Assembly: GCA_050114795.1 (NCBI GenBank)
Contig: JASFRS010000031.1
Span: 1-18,342, forward strand
DNA length: 18,342 bases
Direction: 5' to 3'
Source: JASFRS01 sp050114795
GTDB taxonomy: Bacteria > Pseudomonadota > Alphaproteobacteria > Sphingomonadales > CAKZYD01
Below, piece by piece: positions 14,854 through 18,342 of this stretch. Position numbers and translations under genes: made by a program. The stretch's first letter is position 1. Every line of letters starts with the position of its first letter. The notes beneath the pieces were generated by a model. That model saw only the letters and a list, made by a program, of their open reading frames with translations, searched no databases and had not been told where the DNA came from.

Positions 14854-15753
14854 ATGATGAGAAGACATATCCACAAATTCTGGCTGATCCCTTTTGTTTT
14901 TTTAGGGCTGGTTTTTTTAGGGACGGCCAATGCGCAGTCAAATGACGTGCGTGCTTTGGAACGCAAGGTTGATGTTCTTGAACGCCAACTTCAAGCTGTC
15001 CAACGTAAAGTATTTCAAGGGGGAGACAGCCGTTTTTTCCCAGAAAATAAACAAGGTGGCATTTCGCAGCAGCCTTTGGATGCACCGCAAAGCAGTGGCA
15101 ATTTACTTGCTGACCTTGAGGTCCGGGTGGCGGCTCTTGAAAATCGGCTACGGCAATTAACCGGCCAGATTGAAGAAACCGGCTTTAAAACTAATCAGCT
15201 TCGCGAAGAATTTGATAAGTTTCGTGATGAAACAAATTTCCTTCTTAAGGAAATGGAGGGGTCATCTGCAGAAGGGGCAGCACAGGTGGATGCCCCGCAA
15301 AAAGATATCTTGGCCACAAATGATGTGCCATCTGCTCCAGCGCTTATCCCCAGTCGTCCCGAAGAAACGGATCCACAAGCCGTTTTTGACAAGGCGTTTA
15401 AATTGATGAGCCAAGGCGAGTATGGACAAGCGGAATCAGCTTTTAACGCATTTTTGGAAGAGCATCGTCAGCATCAACTGGCCAGCAATGCACAATATTG
15501 GCTGGGTCGGACATATCTGGTTCAGAAAAACTATCCAAAAGCGGCAGCGGCCTTTTTCGCCGGGCATACGGATTATCCCGATGGCGCAAAAGCACCGCAT
15601 AGCCTGCTAGGATTAGGGACTGCGCTGTTTGAACTGGGACAGAAGGAAGAAGCTTGCGCGGCTTTAGACCTGTTACGCCGCGATTACCCGGATGCGCCGC
15701 AAGATATTCAACAGCGCTCCGCGGCGGAACGCACGCGCATGAGCTGTTCTTGA
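14854..15753 (+). CDS. cpoB: Periplasmic division coordinator CpoB (YbgF)
   Basis: CpoB binds TolA and, in E. coli, coordinates septal peptidoglycan synthesis with outer-membrane constriction. ATG at 14854 gives 299 residues with a signal peptide (hydrophobic core FWLIPFVFLGLVFLG, cleavage after ANA near residue 27). The mature protein has an N-terminal coiled coil (VRALERKVDVLERQLQAVQRK, described at 32-52), a second coiled coil (about 88-132), and a C-terminal TPR region (about 173-299: AFKLMSQGEYGQAESAFNAFLEEH, NAQYWLGRTYLVQKNYPKAA). A longer frame opens at 14764 inside the terminator T-run and has no ribosome binding site. No convincing promoter was seen at 14762-14853. Confidence 0.92.
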   Translation: MMRRHIHKFWLIPFVFLGLVFLGTANAQSNDVRALERKVDVLERQLQAVQRKVFQGGDSRFFPENKQGGISQQPLDAPQSSGNLLADLEVRVAALENRLRQLTGQIEETGFKTNQLREEFDKFRDETNFLLKEMEGSSAEGAAQVDAPQKDILATNDVPSAPALIPSRPEETDPQAVFDKAFKLMSQGEYGQAESAFNAFLEEHRQHQLASNAQYWLGRTYLVQKNYPKAAAAFFAGHTDYPDGAKAPHSLLGLGTALFELGQKEEACAALDLLRRDYPDAPQDIQQRSAAERTRMSCS

Positions 15754-15767
15754 TAGGGCGGGGGCTT

Positions 15768-17066
15768 TTGACGAAGAACAACGTGCTTTTAACCGAATTT
15801 GAGGCAGGGCTTGAAAAGGCTCTGTCAACTCTCGGCATGAAACCGGAGATCCTATCTCATTCGCGTTTGGCAGTAGCAGTGTCTGGCGGCGCGGACAGCA
15901 TGGCTTTAGTGCATTTACTTCATGATCTTTTAGGGCCGGAAAAACTCATGGGCCTGAGTGTTGACCATGGTCTGCGCCGTGAGGCGCGCGATGAAGTCAT
16001 GCAAGTTGCAAATTGGCTGAGTGAACTGAAGATTTCCTATCATATTTTTGCCTGGGAAGGTGAAAAGCCGGAAAGCGGCATTCAAGAAGCGGCAAGGCAG
16101 GCACGTTATGAGTTGATGGAAAACTGGTGCGTTGAGAATAATGTGGACTTCCTCTGTCTGGGACATCATCGCCGTGACCAGGCGGAGACTTTTCTCCTTC
16201 GTCTTGCTAGGGGAAGTGGCATCTGGGGGTTGTCGGCTATGTCACACGCAAGACCGGCTTTAACCCGGGACGGGAAGCCTTATTTGCTGCGCCCTTTGCT
16301 AGATATCGATGCGCGGGATCTGAGAATTTATCTGAAGCAAAAAGGGCAAAAGTGGATTGAGGACCCGAGCAATGCGGACTTACAATATGACCGTGTGAAA
16401 ATCCGGCAGTTTTTAGCTCAACCTCCATTAGAAGGTCTGAATGAAAAGCGCCTGTCAGAAACTGCCGCACGGATGAGCCGGGCGCGTGATGCGCTCAATC
16501 ATTATATGGAAACGGCATTGCAGCGCTCTGTGGCTTGGTCGTCTTGGGGTTCTGCGGAAATTGACTGGAAGTTTTTGCTGCCTGAACCGGATGAAGTGGT
16601 TCTTCGTGCCTTATCTCAAATCCTTATGAGAATCGGTGGGAGAGCGATGCAGCCCAGGCTCAGGCATCTTGAAAACTGGCTAACGCAATTGCGTGAAAAT
16701 GGCCCTGATGAACGGACTTTGGCCGGATGTCAGATTGTGCATGTAGCCGAAGGTAAGAGCTTAGTTTGCCGTGAAACGCAAAATGTGCGGGATGGTATAG
16801 AGATTAAAACTGCGACCACCGAGCTTGTCTGGGATGGACGGTTTAAACTCAATATTCAAGACGCGCCTGAAGGGGCAAGAATAGAGAAACTAGGGCATAT
16901 TGGATGGGCGCAGATGAAAGAAGCAGACTTTGTCTCTGATTGTCCTTATATTATAGCGGCAACTCAGCCGGCACTATGGTGTGGGCAAATATTGTGTGCA
17001 GCCCCCACATTGGGCTATGCTTGCGAAAGCCTGAAGGCAAAAATAGATGCGCATTTCATCGCGTAA
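15768..17066 (+). CDS. tilS: tRNA(Ile)-lysidine synthase TilS
   Basis: Essential enzyme that attaches lysine to cytidine 34 of tRNA(Ile) CAT, changing both decoding and charging to isoleucine. The 432-residue protein has the ATP-binding PP-loop AVAVSGGADSMAL (35-47), DHGLRREARDE, LGHHRRDQAETFLLRLARGSG (about 142-162), and RPLLDI with WIEDPSNADLQYDR, all typical of TilS, plus a divergent C-terminal domain. The start is uncertain: TTG 15768 preceded by a G-rich stretch is chosen; GTG 15783 and ATG 15838 are alternatives. The TTG is 15 bases after the cpoB stop. The tilS-ftsH pairing is common in alphaproteobacteria. Confidence 0.95.
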   Translation: MTKNNVLLTEFEAGLEKALSTLGMKPEILSHSRLAVAVSGGADSMALVHLLHDLLGPEKLMGLSVDHGLRREARDEVMQVANWLSELKISYHIFAWEGEKPESGIQEAARQARYELMENWCVENNVDFLCLGHHRRDQAETFLLRLARGSGIWGLSAMSHARPALTRDGKPYLLRPLLDIDARDLRIYLKQKGQKWIEDPSNADLQYDRVKIRQFLAQPPLEGLNEKRLSETAARMSRARDALNHYMETALQRSVAWSSWGSAEIDWKFLLPEPDEVVLRALSQILMRIGGRAMQPRLRHLENWLTQLRENGPDERTLAGCQIVHVAEGKSLVCRETQNVRDGIEIKTATTELVWDGRFKLNIQDAPEGARIEKLGHIGWAQMKEADFVSDCPYIIAATQPALWCGQILCAAPTLGYACESLKAKIDAHFIA

Positions 17067-17069
17067 ATC

Positions 17070-17123
17070 GGGTGTTCAACCAGGTCTTTGCTTGATTTAA
17101 GGCGGGCATCATGGTTGAAACCC
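17070..17123. repeat. Long-spaced inverted repeat after tilS
   Basis: GGGT-G-TTCAACCA (17070-17082) pairs with TGGTTGAAACCC (17112-17123): 12 pairs with one bulged G and a 29-base loop. No T-run follows, so it is a poor terminator. It lies upstream of the ftsH promoter and could be a tilS mRNA 3' structure. Confidence 0.45.
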
Positions 17124-17156
17124 TTCAAAAGTGCGTATTCTTTCGTGAATATGTGC

Positions 17157-17184
17157 CTTGTTTACCGGATGCTATGACCTATCT
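17157..17184 (+). promoter_or_regulatory. Candidate heat-shock (sigma-32) promoter of ftsH
   Basis: CTTG (17157-17160), 17 bases, CCTATCT (17178-17184). This exactly fits the alphaproteobacterial RpoH consensus CTTG-N17/18-CYTATnT. It lies about 57 bases upstream of the ftsH start. FtsH is a heat-shock protein in many bacteria, so the context fits. The 175-base gap otherwise holds the inverted repeat above. Confidence 0.65.
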
Positions 17185-17241
17185 ATTAGAATAGGCGTGA
17201 AAGCGTCTTTTGACGCGGAATTGAAGTTAAGGAATTTCAGT

Positions 17242-18342
17242 GTGAACAATATCGGCCGCAGCGTGCTGCTATGGGGATTTATCCTGGTGTTGATCATTGT
17301 GTTGATCAATATGTTCCAAGGGTCATCACCGGCAGCAAATCAGAAAATTCCCTATAGCGATTTTCTGGCTCTCGTAGATGAAGGGCAGGTCGAACGCGTG
17401 CAGATAAAAGGCAACAATACAATTGTTGGCGAATTCCGCGACAAGACTGCTTTTAAAACCGTCATGCCGGCGCAGGATTCGGGCCTTTCTGATCGCTTGC
17501 AATCCCAGAATGTGGTCTGGGAGGTTGAAGAGCAAAGCTCCAATATTCTTGCCGCTATATTGATGAACGCTTTGCCGATCCTTCTTTTGATCGCAGTTTG
17601 GATATTCTTCATGCGGCAAATGCAGGGCGGTGGTCGTGGCGGGGCTATGGGATTCGGAAAATCCCGCGCCAAATTGCTCACTGAGAAACAGGGCCGCGTA
17701 ACCTTTGCTGATGTGGCAGGGATTGATGAAGCTAAAGAGGAGCTTCAGGAAATTGTCGAATTCCTTCGTGATCCGGATAAATTCCAACGCCTAGGTGGCA
17801 AAATCCCTAAAGGCGGGTTGCTCGTCGGACCTCCAGGCACTGGTAAAACTTTGCTTGCTCGTGCGATTGCAGGTGAGGCTAATGTGCCGTTCTTCACCAT
17901 TTCCGGTTCTGACTTCGTTGAAATGTTTGTCGGTGTCGGTGCCAGCCGTGTCCGTGACATGTTTGAACAGGCCAAGAAAAATGCGCCTTGCATCATTTTC
18001 ATTGATGAGATTGATGCTGTAGGCCGTCATAGAGGTGCAGGCCTTGGCGGTGGTAATGATGAACGCGAACAGACCTTGAACCAGCTTCTGGTTGAGATGG
18101 ATGGTTTTGAAGCTAATGAAGGAATTATCCTGATTGCGGCGACCAACCGTCCGGACGTTCTTGACCCTGCGCTGCTACGTCCGGGTCGTTTCGACCGTCA
18201 GGTTGTTGTACCCAACCCCGATATCGTAGGCCGTGAGAAAATTTTGTTGGTTCATATGGCGAAGGTGCCATTGGCCGGCGATGTTAATGCGCGTGTCATT
18301 GCCCGCGGGACACCAGGTTTTTCAGGTGCGGATTTGGCCAAT
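17242..18342 (+). CDS. ftsH: Membrane AAA+ zinc metalloprotease FtsH, N-terminal part
   Basis: Inner-membrane protease that removes damaged membrane proteins and regulators such as sigma-32 and LpxC. The 367 codons seen begin at GTG with AAGGA eight bases upstream. There are two membrane helices (about 6-26 and 103-123) around a periplasmic domain, then the AAA module with Walker A GPPGTGKT (196-203), the pore loop MFVGVG (Phe229), Walker B IIFIDEID (Asp255, Glu256), and second region of homology NRPDVLDPALLRPGRFD (302-318, Arg313 and Arg316). The HExxH protease domain, about 270-280 residues, lies past the window end. Regulation by the upstream heat-shock-type promoter is inferred. Confidence 0.97.
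   Translation, partial: MNNIGRSVLLWGFILVLIIVLINMFQGSSPAANQKIPYSDFLALVDEGQVERVQIKGNNTIVGEFRDKTAFKTVMPAQDSGLSDRLQSQNVVWEVEEQSSNILAAILMNALPILLLIAVWIFFMRQMQGGGRGGAMGFGKSRAKLLTEKQGRVTFADVAGIDEAKEELQEIVEFLRDPDKFQRLGGKIPKGGLLVGPPGTGKTLLARAIAGEANVPFFTISGSDFVEMFVGVGASRVRDMFEQAKKNAPCIIFIDEIDAVGRHRGAGLGGGNDEREQTLNQLLVEMDGFEANEGIILIAATNRPDVLDPALLRPGRFDRQVVVPNPDIVGREKILLVHMAKVPLAGDVNARVIARGTPGFSGADLAN

Noticed and set aside
15654..15767. Extension of tilS into cpoB
   Set aside because: It would overlap cpoB by about 100 bases; the extra residues do not resemble TilS N-termini.
1..18342. Mobile elements, prophage, CRISPR arrays or defence systems
   Set aside because: No transposase, integrase, terminal repeats, spaced repeats or foreign-looking segment was found; gene order is conserved housekeeping.

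Overview
This is ordinary chromosomal DNA of an alphaproteobacterium with medium GC. Gene order, protein variants and regulatory sequence all support that: a zauP-like gene precedes zapA, the run ruvCAB, ybgC, tolQRAB, pal, cpoB, tilS, ftsH is syntenic in this class, and ftsH has a heat-shock promoter of the alphaproteobacterial type. The genus cannot be fixed; an order near Rhodospirillales, Sneathiellales or Kordiimonadales is a guess. No insertion sequence, prophage, CRISPR array, tRNA or rRNA is seen. The density is high: 19 protein genes, two of them cut by the window ends, and one structural RNA.

Layout. Positions 1-3669 on the minus strand form a central-carbon operon, tkt, gap, pgk (pgk runs off the left edge). 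From a divergent control region at 3670-3902 the plus strand reads zauP-like, zapA, 6S RNA (ssrS) and fau, the same zapA, ssrS, fau order as in E. coli. A YmdB-family metallophosphoesterase and yebC follow. Then comes a tightly packed run from ruvC to tolB (7172-13901) holding the Holliday-junction resolvasome genes ruvC, ruvA, ruvB, an unusual second TolA-like gene, and ybgC, tolQ, tolR, tolA, tolB. pal is set apart by a 223-base gap with its own promoter and a perfect CtrA-type box, and is followed by the only strong intrinsic terminator in the window. cpoB, tilS and ftsH (cut by the right edge) complete the region.

How the genes work together. ZapA, the ZauP-like protein and Tol-Pal all serve cell division: the first two organise the FtsZ ring, while TolQRA-TolB-Pal-CpoB pulls the outer membrane inward during constriction. 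tkt, gap and pgk serve glycolysis, the pentose phosphate pathway or a Calvin-type cycle. 6S RNA would adjust RNA polymerase in stationary phase. TilS and FtsH supply tRNA decoding and membrane-protein quality control.

The most unusual feature is a 254-residue paralogue of TolA between ruvB and ybgC. It carries the same S-x3-H membrane-helix motif and the same two-cysteine C-terminal domain as the canonical TolA 1.6 kb downstream. One Tol locus therefore encodes two apparent TolA transducers alongside one TolQR motor. Other points worth checking are the CtrA-like box and dyad at pal, the sigma-32-type promoter of ftsH, the 6S RNA promoter and folding, and a 10-base element repeated before gap and pgk.
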